A model generated the notes under the pieces. The model was not told the DNA's origin, did no database searches, and worked only from the letters and a program-made list of their open reading frames with translations. Positions 1 to 9,235 of a DNA stretch of 64,000 nucleotides are shown one piece after another. Source of the stretch: Faecalibacterium prausnitzii (GTDB taxonomy: Bacteria; Bacillota; Clostridia; Oscillospirales; Ruminococcaceae); the NCBI RefSeq assembly GCF_019967995.1, contig NZ_CP065377.1, forward strand, positions 124,001-188,000. The letters are read 5' to 3'. Both the position numbers and the translations under genes were made by a program. Numbering within the stretch: the stretch's first letter is position 1; every line of letters begins with the position of its first letter.

Positions 1-1085
1 TCTACACCACCAACAAGGTCTGCGGTGCGCCCATCAAGGTGGACCGTGCCCATCTGAAGGACGGCTATGCACAGGCCATCCTTGTCAACAGCGGCAACGC
101 CAACACCTGCGCCGCCAACGGTGTGGCACTGGCCGAAGAGTGCTGTGCGCTGGTGGGCAAGGCGCTGGACATCCCCGCTGCGGATGTTCTGCCCGCCTCC
201 ACCGGCGTCATCGGCCAGCCCATGGTCATTGATCCGTTTGCCCGCGGCATCCCCGCCGCAGCGGCCAAGCTGGCCGCCACCGGGCAGGGCAGCACCGATG
301 CGGCGACTGCCATCATGACCACCGACACCCACAAAAAAGAGTACGCCATCCAGTTCGAGCTGGGCGGCAAGACCTGCACCGTGGGTGCTATCGGCAAGGG
401 CAGCGGGATGATCGCCCCCAATATGGCGACCATGCTGGCCTTCTACACCACCGACGCCGCCGTCTCCCCCGCCCTGCTTGAAAAGGCGCTGAAGACCGTC
501 GTGCCCGGCACCTACAACCAGATGAGCGTGGACCTCGATACTTCGACGAACGACACCCTCATCATCTTGGCATCGGGCCTTGCGGGCAACCCGGAGATCA
601 CCGAGGAGAACGCCGATTACCAGGCCTTTGTGGCAGCGCTGACGGCCATTGCCGAGCACATGTGTGCCGAACACGCCGGTGACGGCGAGGGCGCGACCCA
701 CCTCATCACCTGCGAAGTCACCCATGCGCCCGACCTGAAGACGGCCCGCGCCGTCTCCCGCAGCGTGGTCTGCTCCAACCTGTTCAAGGCGGCGGTCTTT
801 GGCCGCGATGCCAACTGGGGCCGCATCCTCTGCGCCATCGGCTATACCCCCGGCGACTTCTCCATCGACAAGGTCTGCGTCTGGCTGTCCAGTGCCGCCG
901 GGGAGGTCTACGTCTGCGAGAACGCAGCCTACCACCCCTACAGCGAGGACGAGGCCGCCAAAGTGCTGGCCGAGCACGATGTCCTCGTCAAGGTGGACAT
1001 GGGCACCGGCGACGCCAGTGCAAAGGCCTGGGGCTGTGACCTGACCTATGATTACGTCAAGATCAACGGCGATTACCGCACCTGA
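1..1085 (+). CDS. argJ: Bifunctional ornithine acetyltransferase/N-acetylglutamate synthase ArgJ (5' end outside window)
   Basis: ArgJ moves the acetyl group from N-acetylornithine to glutamate, which makes the acetylated arginine pathway cyclic. The reading frame is open from base 3, so the N-terminus lies left of the window; an internal GTG at 39 is not the true start. The autoprocessing site is visible as APNMATML, where the proenzyme is cut before the Thr that becomes the nucleophile. The C-terminal DANWGR motif is also present. The gene is followed 42 bp later by argB and then argD and argF in the same direction, so it is part of an arginine operon. Family assignment is secure. Only the bifunctional (acetyl-CoA using) activity is uncertain, because the N-terminal part is missing. 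Confidence 0.95.
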   Translation, partial: YTTNKVCGAPIKVDRAHLKDGYAQAILVNSGNANTCAANGVALAEECCALVGKALDIPAADVLPASTGVIGQPMVIDPFARGIPAAAAKLAATGQGSTDAATAIMTTDTHKKEYAIQFELGGKTCTVGAIGKGSGMIAPNMATMLAFYTTDAAVSPALLEKALKTVVPGTYNQMSVDLDTSTNDTLIILASGLAGNPEITEENADYQAFVAALTAIAEHMCAEHAGDGEGATHLITCEVTHAPDLKTARAVSRSVVCSNLFKAAVFGRDANWGRILCAIGYTPGDFSIDKVCVWLSSAAGEVYVCENAAYHPYSEDEAAKVLAEHDVLVKVDMGTGDASAKAWGCDLTYDYVKINGDYRT

Positions 1086-1127
1086 GAAGCGGTTCGAAAC
1101 AGAGCATCGAGCGGGAAGAGGAAACGT

Positions 1128-1982
1128 ATGAAGAACGAAGAAATGGCCCTCCTGTTTTCGGAGGCGACCCCTTACATCCAGAAGTACCACGGCAAGACCA
1201 TGGTCATCAAATACGGCGGCAACGCCATGATCAACGAGACGCTGAAGAACGCCGTCATGAACGACCTCGTCACCCTGACGCTGCTGGGCGTTCGGGTGGT
1301 ACTGGTCCACGGCGGCGGCCCGGCCATCAATGAAATGCTGAAAAAGGTCGGCGTGGAGAGCCATTTTGCCAACGGTCTGCGCGTGACCGACGACGCCACC
1401 ATGGAGATCGTCCAGCAGGTGCTGGCCGGCAAGGTGAACAAGGACCTCGTGGCAAAGCTGCGCGGCCGCGGCGTCGGCCTGTGCGGCATGGACGGCCAGA
1501 TGCTCCGCTGCACCGAGCTGGACCCCCAGCTGGGCCATGTGGGCGAGATCATCCATGTGGACCCGACCCTGATCGAAAATCTGCTGAACGGCGGCTACAT
1601 CCCGGTCATCGCAACGGTCGGCATGGACGACCTCGGCCAGGCGTACAATGTCAACGCCGACACCGCTGCCGCCCAGATTGCCATTGCGCTCAAGGCCGAA
1701 AAGCTCGTCTCCATGACCGATATCGCGGGCCTGCTGCGGGATAAGGACGACGAATCTACCCTCATCCCCGAAGTGGAGGTCTCCGAGATCGAGGGCTACA
1801 AGGCCGCTGGAGTCATCGCAGGCGGCATGATCCCCAAGATCGGCGGCATGGCCGATGCCATCTATCAGGGCGTCCACGAGGCCGTCATCATTGATGGCCG
1901 TGTCCCCCACTCCATCCTGCTGGAGCTGTTCTCCGACCGCGGTTCCGGCACCCGCTTCTACCGCCGGAGCCATCAGGAATAA
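1128..1982 (+). CDS. argB: Acetylglutamate kinase ArgB
   Basis: Phosphorylates N-acetylglutamate with ATP, the second step of arginine synthesis, in the cytosol. The 284-residue length is normal for the amino acid kinase fold. Visible motifs are KYGGNAM (phosphate-binding lysine and glycines), VHGGGPAINEML and the C-terminal GGMIPK. About 25 residues precede KYGG; such an N-terminal helix is known in arginine-inhibited kinases, so feedback inhibition by arginine is plausible but unproven here. The start ATG at 1128 follows a GGAAGAGGAAA purine run. The gene lies between argJ and argD in one operon. Confidence 0.96.
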   Translation: MKNEEMALLFSEATPYIQKYHGKTMVIKYGGNAMINETLKNAVMNDLVTLTLLGVRVVLVHGGGPAINEMLKKVGVESHFANGLRVTDDATMEIVQQVLAGKVNKDLVAKLRGRGVGLCGMDGQMLRCTELDPQLGHVGEIIHVDPTLIENLLNGGYIPVIATVGMDDLGQAYNVNADTAAAQIAIALKAEKLVSMTDIAGLLRDKDDESTLIPEVEVSEIEGYKAAGVIAGGMIPKIGGMADAIYQGVHEAVIIDGRVPHSILLELFSDRGSGTRFYRRSHQE

Positions 1983-2043
1983 GGGTTGCTTCGCATCCTC
2001 ATCTGCTTTATAATGAAAGAAAACGGGCTAGGAGGGCAAACTT

Positions 2044-3249
2044 ATGGATTCCGAAAAAGTCATCAAGCGGGACAATGACTATGTCCTGCATACCTACAAC
2101 CGCAATCCCATTGCGCTGGAAAAGGGCCACGGTCTGTATGCCGAAGGCCCCGAAGGCCAGAAGTATCTGGACTTCACCAGCGGCATCGGCGTCAACAGTC
2201 TGGGCTATTGTGATGTGGACTGGGCCGAGGCCGTTTCCGAGCAGGCCCACAAGCTGCAGCACACATCCAACCTCTACTACACGGCCCCCTGCGGCAAGCT
2301 GGCCAAAAAGCTGTGCAAGCGCACCGGCATGAGCAAGGTCTTCTTTGGCAACTCCGGTGCCGAGGCCAATGAGGGTGCCATCAAGGCGGCCCGCAAATAC
2401 AGCTTCGACCACTACGGCAAGGGCCGTGATGTGGTCATCACGCTGGTCAACAGCTTCCATGGCCGCACCATCGCTACCCTGACCGCCACCGGGCAGGAGG
2501 TGTTCCACAACTACTTCGGCCCCTTCAACGAGGGCTTCCAGTACGTCCCGGCGGGCGACCTCGAAGCTCTGACCGAACTGGTGGACCGCCACACCTGCGC
2601 CGTGATGCTGGAGCTGGTGCAGGGCGAGGGCGGCGTCGTGGCGCTGGAGCCGGAATACGTGCAGGCCGTCCGCAAGCTCTGCGATGACAGGGACCTGGTC
2701 CTCATCGTGGACGAAGTGCAGACCGGCGTGGGCCGCACCGGCACCTTCCTGTGCTGTGAGCACTACAACCTCAAGCCGGATGTCGTCACCCTGGCCAAGG
2801 GTCTGGGCGGCGGCCTGCCCATCGGTGCCGTGCTGATGAACGAAAAGGTCGCGGCCGGGATGGGCGCAGGCACCCACGGCTCCACCTTCGGCGGCAACCC
2901 GGTGGTCTGCGCCGGTGCCAATGTGGTCGTGGACCGGATGGACAACGGCTTCCTGGCGAACGTCAATGAGCGCGCCGTCCAGCTGCGCACCGGTCTGGCA
3001 AAGCTCCCCATGGTCAAGAGCCTGTCCGGCATCGGCCTGATGGTGGGCATCGAATTTTTCGGCGATGTCCGGGCGGCGGATGTCCTCGCCGCCTGCCGCG
3101 AAAAGGGCCTGCTGGTGCTGACGGCCAAGACCCGCCTGCGCCTGCTGCCGCCCCTGACCCTGACGGCACATGATGTCGAGAAGGCACTGGCCATCCTGAA
3201 CGAAGTGCTGCGCGAGATGGCCCAGAAGTCTCCGGAGGAACAGGCATGA
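2044..3249 (+). CDS. argD: Acetylornithine aminotransferase ArgD
   Basis: PLP-dependent class III aminotransferase that converts N-acetylglutamate semialdehyde to N-acetylornithine using glutamate. The 401-residue protein carries the cofactor-binding stretch FFGNSGAEANEGA and the Schiff-base lysine in TLAKGLGGGLP (about Lys252), plus VDEVQTGVGRTG before it. The ATG at 2044 has a strong AGGAGGG ribosome site. The stop overlaps the argF start in an ATGA, which indicates translational coupling. A 61-bp gap separates it from argB. Enzymes of this family can also act in lysine synthesis, but the neighbours argue for arginine. Confidence 0.96.
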   Translation: MDSEKVIKRDNDYVLHTYNRNPIALEKGHGLYAEGPEGQKYLDFTSGIGVNSLGYCDVDWAEAVSEQAHKLQHTSNLYYTAPCGKLAKKLCKRTGMSKVFFGNSGAEANEGAIKAARKYSFDHYGKGRDVVITLVNSFHGRTIATLTATGQEVFHNYFGPFNEGFQYVPAGDLEALTELVDRHTCAVMLELVQGEGGVVALEPEYVQAVRKLCDDRDLVLIVDEVQTGVGRTGTFLCCEHYNLKPDVVTLAKGLGGGLPIGAVLMNEKVAAGMGAGTHGSTFGGNPVVCAGANVVVDRMDNGFLANVNERAVQLRTGLAKLPMVKSLSGIGLMVGIEFFGDVRAADVLAACREKGLLVLTAKTRLRLLPPLTLTAHDVEKALAILNEVLREMAQKSPEEQA

Positions 3250-4160
3250 AACATCTGCTGAAACTGAGCGACCTCTCCCCCGAAGAGCTGCACCACATCC
3301 TCGATGTGGCCGACCGGCTCAAGGCGGAGCAGAAGGCCGGAGGCACGGCACCGCTGCTGCACGGCAGGAGCGTGGCGCTGATGTTCTCCAAAAACTCCAC
3401 CCGCACCCGTACCAGCTTTGAGGTGGGCGTGTACCAGCTGGGGGGCCTTGGCAACTACATGAACGCCGCCACCGAGCTGCAATCCGGCCGGGGCGAGCCG
3501 CTCAAGGATACCGCCCGTGTGCTGGGCCGCTACTACGACTGTGTGGTCTGGCGCACCTACCGCCAGTGCGACCTTGAAGAGTTCGCCGAACTGGCCGGGG
3601 TCCCGGTCATCAACGGCCTGACCGACTATGCCCACCCCTGCCAGGTGCTGGCCGACCTGATGACCATTCGGGAGCGCCGCGGCGCACTGGAAGACCAGAA
3701 GCTCTGCTTCATCGGCGATGGATGCAGCATGGCGAACAGCCTCATCGTGGGCGGTCTGCTGGCCGGGATGACCGTCAGCTGCGTTTGCCCGCAGGGCTAC
3801 CGCCCCGCTGCCGATGTGCTGATGTTTGCCCACAAATATGGCCCGAAGTTCCATCTCCTCACCGACCCCGCCGAAGGCGTGAAGGACGCCGACGTGGTCG
3901 TGACGGCGGCCTGGAACACCGCCCCCGGCACACCGGAGAGCGAACGCCGCCTGCGCGATTTTGCGGGCTTTCAGGTCACGAGCGGCCTGCTGAGCGGAGC
4001 AAAGCCCGACGCGATGCTTCTCCACTGCCTGCCCGCCCACCGCGGTGAGGAAATCTCCACGGCGGTCTTTGAACAGCACGCCGACGAGATCTTCACCGAA
4101 GCCGAGAACCGCCTCCACGTCCAGAAAGCCGTTCTGGCCATCCTTCTGGCGAACCAATAA
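3246..4160 (+). CDS. argF: Ornithine carbamoyltransferase ArgF
   Basis: Joins carbamoyl phosphate and ornithine to give citrulline. The 304-residue chain has the carbamoyl phosphate loop SKNSTRTRTSFE, the HPCQVLADLMT motif and the ornithine-side HCLPAHRGEE motif near the C-terminus, all in the usual order and spacing. It starts inside the end of argD (ATGA overlap) and is the last gene before a strong terminator, so it closes the argJBDF operon. No argG or argH is present in the window; they would have to lie elsewhere. Confidence 0.96.
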   Translation: MKHLLKLSDLSPEELHHILDVADRLKAEQKAGGTAPLLHGRSVALMFSKNSTRTRTSFEVGVYQLGGLGNYMNAATELQSGRGEPLKDTARVLGRYYDCVVWRTYRQCDLEEFAELAGVPVINGLTDYAHPCQVLADLMTIRERRGALEDQKLCFIGDGCSMANSLIVGGLLAGMTVSCVCPQGYRPAADVLMFAHKYGPKFHLLTDPAEGVKDADVVVTAAWNTAPGTPESERRLRDFAGFQVTSGLLSGAKPDAMLLHCLPAHRGEEISTAVFEQHADEIFTEAENRLHVQKAVLAILLANQ

Positions 4161-4210
4161 GCGGGAGCATACAGACTTCATAAAACAGCCGTTTGAACGG
4201 ATAGAAAGAA

Positions 4211-4254
4211 AACCAGAACGGCGCAGTTGGATCAGCTGCGCCGTTCTGGTTTTC
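4211..4254 (+). terminator. Rho-independent terminator of the arginine operon
   Basis: A perfect 16-bp stem (4211-4226 pairing with 4236-4251) with a 9-base loop is followed by a short T run, 50 bp after the argF stop. Confidence 0.9.
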
Positions 4255-4391
4255 TGCTGTTTGTAAGAGCAGGGGGCGTCCTGCGGTCACAGATTTTCAG
4301 TTTCTGAAAATCCTTGCCATTTTGGGACCGCTTCTTGTTGGGCGTACCTGTGCCCAAAACCCTGCTGGGAACGTGTGCGACAAACCGGAAG

Positions 4392-4769
4392 TTATCGCTT
4401 TGTTCCATCCTCATTGAAATTGTTTTTTAATGCCTTTTCCGTCGGGAAAATAGAGCCTATTAAAAATACCAGTTGTATTACAATGATAATAATGCTTAAT
4501 ATTCCTATTGTATCATCACTTGCTCCATAAAAAGGAATATGTATAAGCATTGTAGGTCCCAACAGACCAATACCGACTTTCCACCAAAGTTTTCCTGCAT
4601 GGTCATGTGCAAATCTCCAAGTATCCATATTTATCATTGACATCTTAGTTCGGTATCCCATAATTCCATTGATTTTCTTTGGACAATGTTTCCACATCAT
4701 TCTGCCCGCAATTATCATAATCGCTGGAATAAAACAATCACAAATCAAAATGAACCACCAAAACCACAT
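4392..4769 (-). CDS. SdpI/YhfL-type membrane protein
   Basis: 125-residue integral membrane protein. The N-terminal helix (about residues 2-22) is followed by the family signature around GYRT, MDTWRFAHDHAG and KLW, then two more hydrophobic segments (about 65-85 and 88-110). In Bacillus subtilis the family member SdpI gives immunity to a killing factor and sequesters the repressor SdpR; here no toxin or repressor gene adjoins it. The region is clearly richer in A+T than the arginine genes and the following MATE gene, which suggests later acquisition. ATG 4769 follows AGGAGGAAATA. The family call is from the signature; the role is inference. Confidence 0.75.
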   Translation of the reverse strand: MWFWWFILICDCFIPAIMIIAGRMMWKHCPKKINGIMGYRTKMSMINMDTWRFAHDHAGKLWWKVGIGLLGPTMLIHIPFYGASDDTIGILSIIIIVIQLVFLIGSIFPTEKALKNNFNEDGTKR

Positions 4770-4809
4770 ACTATTTCCTCCTCAAATTCCGATTTGTTGA
4801 ACTAAGCCG

Positions 4810-4820
4810 AGTATACCACA
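4810..4820 (-). promoter_or_regulatory. Extended -10 promoter of the SdpI-like gene
   Basis: Read on the minus strand, GTGTGGTATACT gives a TG-extended -10 box (TATACT at 4810-4815) 41 bp upstream of the start. No good -35 is visible. The same box with similar downstream sequence occurs ahead of the ferredoxin-like gene at 52.1 kb. Confidence 0.5.
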
Positions 4821-4933
4821 CGCGCGGTCGAATGACCACTCATATCTATGAGAATTTGCCCGAAATGCACCCTTCTGGTACAAAGTCCAGTGTGCGGCAC
4901 CTTGCCAGCGGTGGATGCGCTTCGGATATGAAA

Positions 4934-4974
4934 AAGTCCCATGCCGACACCGTGGCGGTGCAGACATGGGACTT
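4934..4974 (-). terminator. Bidirectional hairpin terminator after the MATE/SDR-remnant unit
   Basis: A 10-bp outer stem (4934-4943 with 4965-4974) plus an inner CACCG/CGGTG stem is followed on the minus strand by TTTTTC, as expected for a terminator of the minus-strand MATE transcript. Confidence 0.75.
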
Positions 4975-5033
4975 GATGCTTTTTCGGCCTGGCCGGGCAG
5001 CCGTGACCGATTCGGACCGGCGTTTACAGAGCC

Positions 5034-5129
5034 TTACACGTCCGAATAGGCGGAGAAGCCGCCGTCTACGGGCAGGCAGATGCCGGTGATGAACTCGGCG
5101 GCGTCGGTGTTCAGAACGTTCTTTTCCAT
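5034..5129 (-). pseudogene. C-terminal remnant of a short-chain dehydrogenase/reductase
   Basis: A 31-codon reading frame directly downstream of the MATE gene ends in the typical SDR C-terminus: EFITG, then LPVDGGFSAYS and a stop. Only this tail is left. The Rossmann region with TGxxxGIG and the YxxxK active site is absent. It nevertheless begins with an ATG that follows AGGAGATCTGTT, so it could still be translated as a short peptide. It is best explained as what remains of an SDR gene after a deletion fused its end to new upstream DNA. Confidence 0.75.
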
Positions 5130-5150
5130 AACAGATCTCCTCTTCGTTGC

Positions 5151-6527
5151 TTAAACTTTGCCTGCGCCCCTGTCCAGGATCTTATCGAACCGGGAGAAGA
5201 AGGTAGCGGCGGTGACGGCGGCGGCGATGATGTCGCTGACCGGCTCGGCCAGGAAGACGCCGAACACCGGGTCTGCGACCACATGCGGCAGGATGAAGAT
5301 GAGGGGGATGAGCAAAATCAGCTTGCGCAGGCAGGCCAGCAGCAGGCTGACCTTGGCCTGACCCAGCGCCATAAAGCTCTGCTGGCAGGCGATCTGGATG
5401 CCCAGCGAGAAGATGCCAGCCATGTAGATGCGCATGGCCCAGGTGGTGTACTGGATCAGGGTGGCGTCCGAGGTGAAGATGCCGGCCACCACACCGGGCA
5501 CCAGCATCATCAGCACCCAGAAGATGGCCGTGTAGCCGAAGCAGACCAGAAGCTGGAAACGGAAGGCCTCCTTGACGCGCTCTTTCTTGCCTGCACCGAA
5601 GTTGAAGCTCATCACCGGCTGGCCGCCCTGGCAGACGCCGGAAACCGGCATACTGGCCAGCTGGGAAACGCTGGTGATGACCGTCATTGCGCCCACGGCC
5701 ACGTCGCCGCCGTAGCGGGCCAGGCTGGAGCTGAAACTGATCGAGAGCAGGCTCTCGGTGGACATCATGACGAAGGTGGAGATGCCCAGCGCCAGGACGG
5801 GCAGCACGATCTTCCCTTCGGGCTTGAGGTACGCTTTCTTCAGCCGGAGGGTGGTCTTGGGGCCGGTGAGGAAACGGATGATCCAGATGGCACCCACAGC
5901 CTGGCTGAGCACGGTGGCGATGGCGGCACCCCGCACCCCCAGACCAAAGAGGAAGATGAGGATGGGGTCGAGCACGATGTTGATGACCGCACCGATGACG
6001 GTGGTCAGCATACTGATCTTGGCAAAGCCCTGTGCGGTGATGAAGGGGTTCATGCCCAGCACGATGAGGACGCAGACTGAGCCGAGGATGTAGATGCGGC
6101 TGTACGCCAGCGCATAGGGCAGGGTGGCGTCGCTGGCACCGAACATCCGCAGCAGGGCCGGTGCAGCGGCGTAGAACACGACGGTCAGAAGCACCGAGAA
6201 GATCAGCAGCATGGTGAAGCTGTTGCTGACGATCTTTTCCGCCTGGTCTTTGTCGCCCTGGCCCATGGCGATGGCGGTGCGGGGCGCACCACCGGCACCG
6301 ATGAGCATCGCAAAGGCGTTCAGCAACATCAGGATGGGGGTGAACAGGCCCACGCCGGTCAGCGCGGCTGCGCCGATTCCGGGGATGTGGCCGATGTAGA
6401 TACGGTCCACGATGTTGTACAGCAGGTTGACGATCTGGGCCACTACGGCCGGGATCATCAGCTGGAGCAGCAGCTTTTTGACGCTGCCGGTGCCCATATC
6501 TCCTTGTTTTTTCTGTGTTTGTGCCAT
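5151..6527 (-). CDS. MATE family multidrug/cation antiporter
   Basis: A 458-residue polytopic membrane protein of the MATE family, which exports drugs or metabolites in exchange for Na+ or H+. It shows two homologous halves with repeated hydrophobic segments. The first begins KLLLQLMIPAVVAQIVNLLYNIVDRIYIG, with the MATE P-x-x-x-x-x-x-x-N-x-x-D pattern. The start at 6527 (MAQTQKK) is preferred over an upstream one because AAGGAGA lies 8 bases before it. It lies 62 bp downstream of the GH3 gene in the same direction, so the two may be co-transcribed. Substrate unknown. Confidence 0.92.
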   Translation of the reverse strand: MAQTQKKQGDMGTGSVKKLLLQLMIPAVVAQIVNLLYNIVDRIYIGHIPGIGAAALTGVGLFTPILMLLNAFAMLIGAGGAPRTAIAMGQGDKDQAEKIVSNSFTMLLIFSVLLTVVFYAAAPALLRMFGASDATLPYALAYSRIYILGSVCVLIVLGMNPFITAQGFAKISMLTTVIGAVINIVLDPILIFLFGLGVRGAAIATVLSQAVGAIWIIRFLTGPKTTLRLKKAYLKPEGKIVLPVLALGISTFVMMSTESLLSISFSSSLARYGGDVAVGAMTVITSVSQLASMPVSGVCQGGQPVMSFNFGAGKKERVKEAFRFQLLVCFGYTAIFWVLMMLVPGVVAGIFTSDATLIQYTTWAMRIYMAGIFSLGIQIACQQSFMALGQAKVSLLLACLRKLILLIPLIFILPHVVADPVFGVFLAEPVSDIIAAAVTAATFFSRFDKILDRGAGKV

Positions 6528-6589
6528 TGGTTTCTCCTTGCATGAAAAGGGCGGCCAGCACCGAAAAGAGGTGCTGACCACCGCATATT

Positions 6590-8833
6590 TTAATACGACA
6601 GGCCGAAATTCAACTCATAGTAATTGCCGGCGGCGTCACGGTAAGCGTAAGCCTTGCCGTTTTCGTCCTTCATGCTGTCGGGCATGTAGGCATCCTTGGC
6701 GTAGCCGGGCACATCGTTGGGGCTGATGCAGACGCCGTCTGCATTGACGGCCAGCACTTCGTCGCCCTTGGGCAGGGTCAGCGGCAGCTTGCCGACCGGG
6801 GCAAAGCGGCCGAACAGGACGTCCAGCGTTGCGGAGGGGTAGGTATCGAAGCCGACGGTCAGCGCGTCGGAGACTTTTTCGATGTTGCCGACTTCCCAGG
6901 CCAGCGGGCAGTTGATGTTGGAAACGACCTTGCCGCCGTGTGCGTGGACCGCCTCGGCGATGCCGGGGATGCGGCTGGCACCGACCAGCGTGGTCTCCTG
7001 ATGGGCCTCGGCGGTGGGCTTGCCGCTTTCATCCACGTTGCAGACGGTCTTGCCTTCGCAGATGTCCAGCTCCAGATAGCCCGGCGTTGCATTGAAGTAT
7101 GCACCGGACTGCGGGCTGACCATCAGCAGGGCGACATCGGCCTCGGCGGGGTCGGCCACCAGCGTGACATTGCCCAGCATCTCGCGCAGGGCCTTGGTGG
7201 CAGCTTCGCCGGCCTCGGCGCTCTTGCCGAAGGCCTCGGCGTAGACCTTGCAGCCATCCTTCAGGGGCAGGGTGCCGTCATTCTTCAGCAGGACGACGCT
7301 CTCGCGGTGGACACGGCTGGCCTCTTCCCAGTCGGCCTTGGTGGCCACGACCTCGGCAGCCTTCCGGGGGTCTGCATAGGGGTCTTCGAACATGCCCTGA
7401 CGGAACAGCTCGGTCAGGGTGCGGCGGACGGCGCGGTTCAGGCTCTCGTCGGTCAGGACAAGGTCTTCCTTCCGGAAGCCTGCGGGCACCTCGTGGGTGT
7501 CGTAGTAGCCGTTGGCAGCACGGGCGTAGCTCTCCTCGCCGAACGCATTGTCCAGCAGACCGGAGATCAGGTCCACGCCGCTCTGGGTAACGGCGTAGCC
7601 GATGCGCTCCGGCTCATCCAGCATATCGACGCCCCAGCACATGTTGTGGACGATGCCGGTGTCGGAGTTGATGTAGCCCTTGAAGCCCATCTGGCTGCGG
7701 AGCATCCCGTCGATGAAGACCTTGTTGTAAGCGAAGCCATAGGGGTCCAGCGCGATGGGGTTGCCCTCGAAGTCCTCCTGCGGGGCGCTCTTCTCAGCGG
7801 ACGGCTTGGAGTAGTAGGGCATGATGGACTCGGCGTTGTGGCGGATGGCCGCACGGAAGGCCGGGATGTGGTACTTCTGCAAGGAACCGGGGGTGGCGTA
7901 GATATTCCACTGACCTGCTGCATAGTGGGGGTCGAAGCCGTTTTCACGGGCACCGCCGCCGGGGAAGTGCTTCACAGTCACGGACACGCCGTCTGGGGTG
8001 ACGCCGTTGCTGCCGCCCTGGATGCCGGGGATGAGGTGGTCGAAGATCTCCTCGATCAGCTCCGGGTCCTCGCCGAAGGTGCCGAAGGTGCGCTGCCAAC
8101 GAGGGTCGGTGACGCAGTCGGCCATGTACATGTAGCCCTTCTTCAGGCCGCAGGCGTTCCACTCGCGGCGGATGGTGTCGGCGAACTTGTCGATGATGTC
8201 GATGCGGGCGGTGCCCTTGACGGCCGCTGCGATGCCCAGAGTGCCGGGCCAGGTGGCGAAGACACCGGCGGCATCGTTCATGCCGAAGACGACCTCACCG
8301 TTCTCGTTGCGGCTGTTGGACATGACCTGCATGGGCACGAAGTGCTCACAGGTCTCGGTCAGGTATTGCAGCTGGTTCAGATAGTCTGCCAGATCTTCGG
8401 GGGTGGGGTTCTCGCGCAGGATGACGTGGCGGTTGAAGCACTTTTTGACCATGTCGGAGGTGCTGGGCAGCGCCTGATGGCCGAAGATGCTGTCGGAAAC
8501 GTCCACCGGTGCCTCATCCAGCAGGCCGGAGTCATCGCCCACGGGCTTGTGGCCGTTGGCGGCCAGACGGGGCGAGGGGTACTTGGGGCCCATCCGCCAG
8601 TCAGAGGTGAACAGCTGGCCGATCTTCTCGCTGGTGGTCAGGGTCTGGACATAGGCTTTGGCGCGCTCTTCAGGGGCAAGGCGCCAGTCGTTGACGGCGC
8701 TGACGGTGCCGGTGCCGTCGATATCCTTGAAATAGAGGCCGTCCTGTTCGATGACCCGGCGCTCCACCGTGCCGATGGTGGGGCCGTTTGCGTTGACATA
8801 GCGCTGGACGCGCTGGGATGCTTTCGTTGCCAT
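6590..8833 (-). CDS. Glycoside hydrolase family 3 beta-glucosidase-like enzyme
   Basis: 747 residues; no signal peptide, so probably cytosolic. The GH3 N-terminal barrel contains VKHFPGGGARENG and GYINSDTG with the expected nucleophile Asp at about residue 390. The C-terminal alpha/beta sandwich follows (VVLLKNDGTLPL through the Ala-Asp-Val-Ala-Leu-Leu segment). Family members remove terminal beta-linked glucose or related sugars; the exact substrate cannot be read from sequence. It is transcribed away from a GPH-type glycoside transporter at 9236, and the two probably form a divergent uptake-and-hydrolysis pair. The start ATG follows AAAAGGAGAAATCAC. Confidence 0.92.
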   Translation of the reverse strand: MATKASQRVQRYVNANGPTIGTVERRVIEQDGLYFKDIDGTGTVSAVNDWRLAPEERAKAYVQTLTTSEKIGQLFTSDWRMGPKYPSPRLAANGHKPVGDDSGLLDEAPVDVSDSIFGHQALPSTSDMVKKCFNRHVILRENPTPEDLADYLNQLQYLTETCEHFVPMQVMSNSRNENGEVVFGMNDAAGVFATWPGTLGIAAAVKGTARIDIIDKFADTIRREWNACGLKKGYMYMADCVTDPRWQRTFGTFGEDPELIEEIFDHLIPGIQGGSNGVTPDGVSVTVKHFPGGGARENGFDPHYAAGQWNIYATPGSLQKYHIPAFRAAIRHNAESIMPYYSKPSAEKSAPQEDFEGNPIALDPYGFAYNKVFIDGMLRSQMGFKGYINSDTGIVHNMCWGVDMLDEPERIGYAVTQSGVDLISGLLDNAFGEESYARAANGYYDTHEVPAGFRKEDLVLTDESLNRAVRRTLTELFRQGMFEDPYADPRKAAEVVATKADWEEASRVHRESVVLLKNDGTLPLKDGCKVYAEAFGKSAEAGEAATKALREMLGNVTLVADPAEADVALLMVSPQSGAYFNATPGYLELDICEGKTVCNVDESGKPTAEAHQETTLVGASRIPGIAEAVHAHGGKVVSNINCPLAWEVGNIEKVSDALTVGFDTYPSATLDVLFGRFAPVGKLPLTLPKGDEVLAVNADGVCISPNDVPGYAKDAYMPDSMKDENGKAYAYRDAAGNYYELNFGLSY

Positions 8834-9235
8834 GTGATTTCTCCTTTTTATTTTACGCCGTCTGCGGTGGGGTTCGTGATACCTATATTATAATGGCAGA
8901 CCCCAGAAAGGGATTAGAAAAATTTTTGGAAAAATCCGCACTTTCCTAATATTCTTTTCCATGCAGGTCCATGCAGACGGAGAAAACTGGCAATGTGCTG
9001 TACTAGTATATCAATGCCATGTGCAATTTGACCAATAGGTTTTTGGAAAGTTGTGAAAATTGCTTCAAAATAGTAAAATCGTCCTGTTTTACCTCAAAAT
9101 ATTACTAACAGAATTTCAAAATATCGTTCATAATAAGGACATAAAGTCCCGATGTGCCGCACAGTGGCAGGTGCGGTTTTCAAACGGGGCAAAAACGGAG
9201 AACGCCTTGTTTACAAATTAAGGAGAGAAAACGAA
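8834..9235 (+). promoter_or_regulatory. Divergent regulatory region between the GH3 and GPH transporter genes
   Basis: This 400-bp AT-rich gap holds no gene. On the minus strand TGATATACTA (about 9002-9012) is a candidate -10 for the GH3 gene, and TTATAATATAG (8884-8893) a second. Related boxes CAAAATAGTAAAAT (9066-9079) and CAAAATATTACT (9095-9106) occur upstream, and CAAAATATCG follows at 9117. The same box as a perfect inverted repeat lies upstream of the GH2 gene (14169-14186), suggesting one shared regulator. The transporter has a good AAGGAGAG ribosome site at 9220-9227. Confidence 0.55.

Noticed and set aside
2008..4181. Two long minus-strand frames opposite argD and argF
   Set aside because: They overlap genes with full conserved motifs and have no ribosome sites or recognisable domains.
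6938..8893. 651-codon open frame opposite the GH3 gene
   Set aside because: Antisense shadow; the composition is typical of reversed GC-rich coding sequence.
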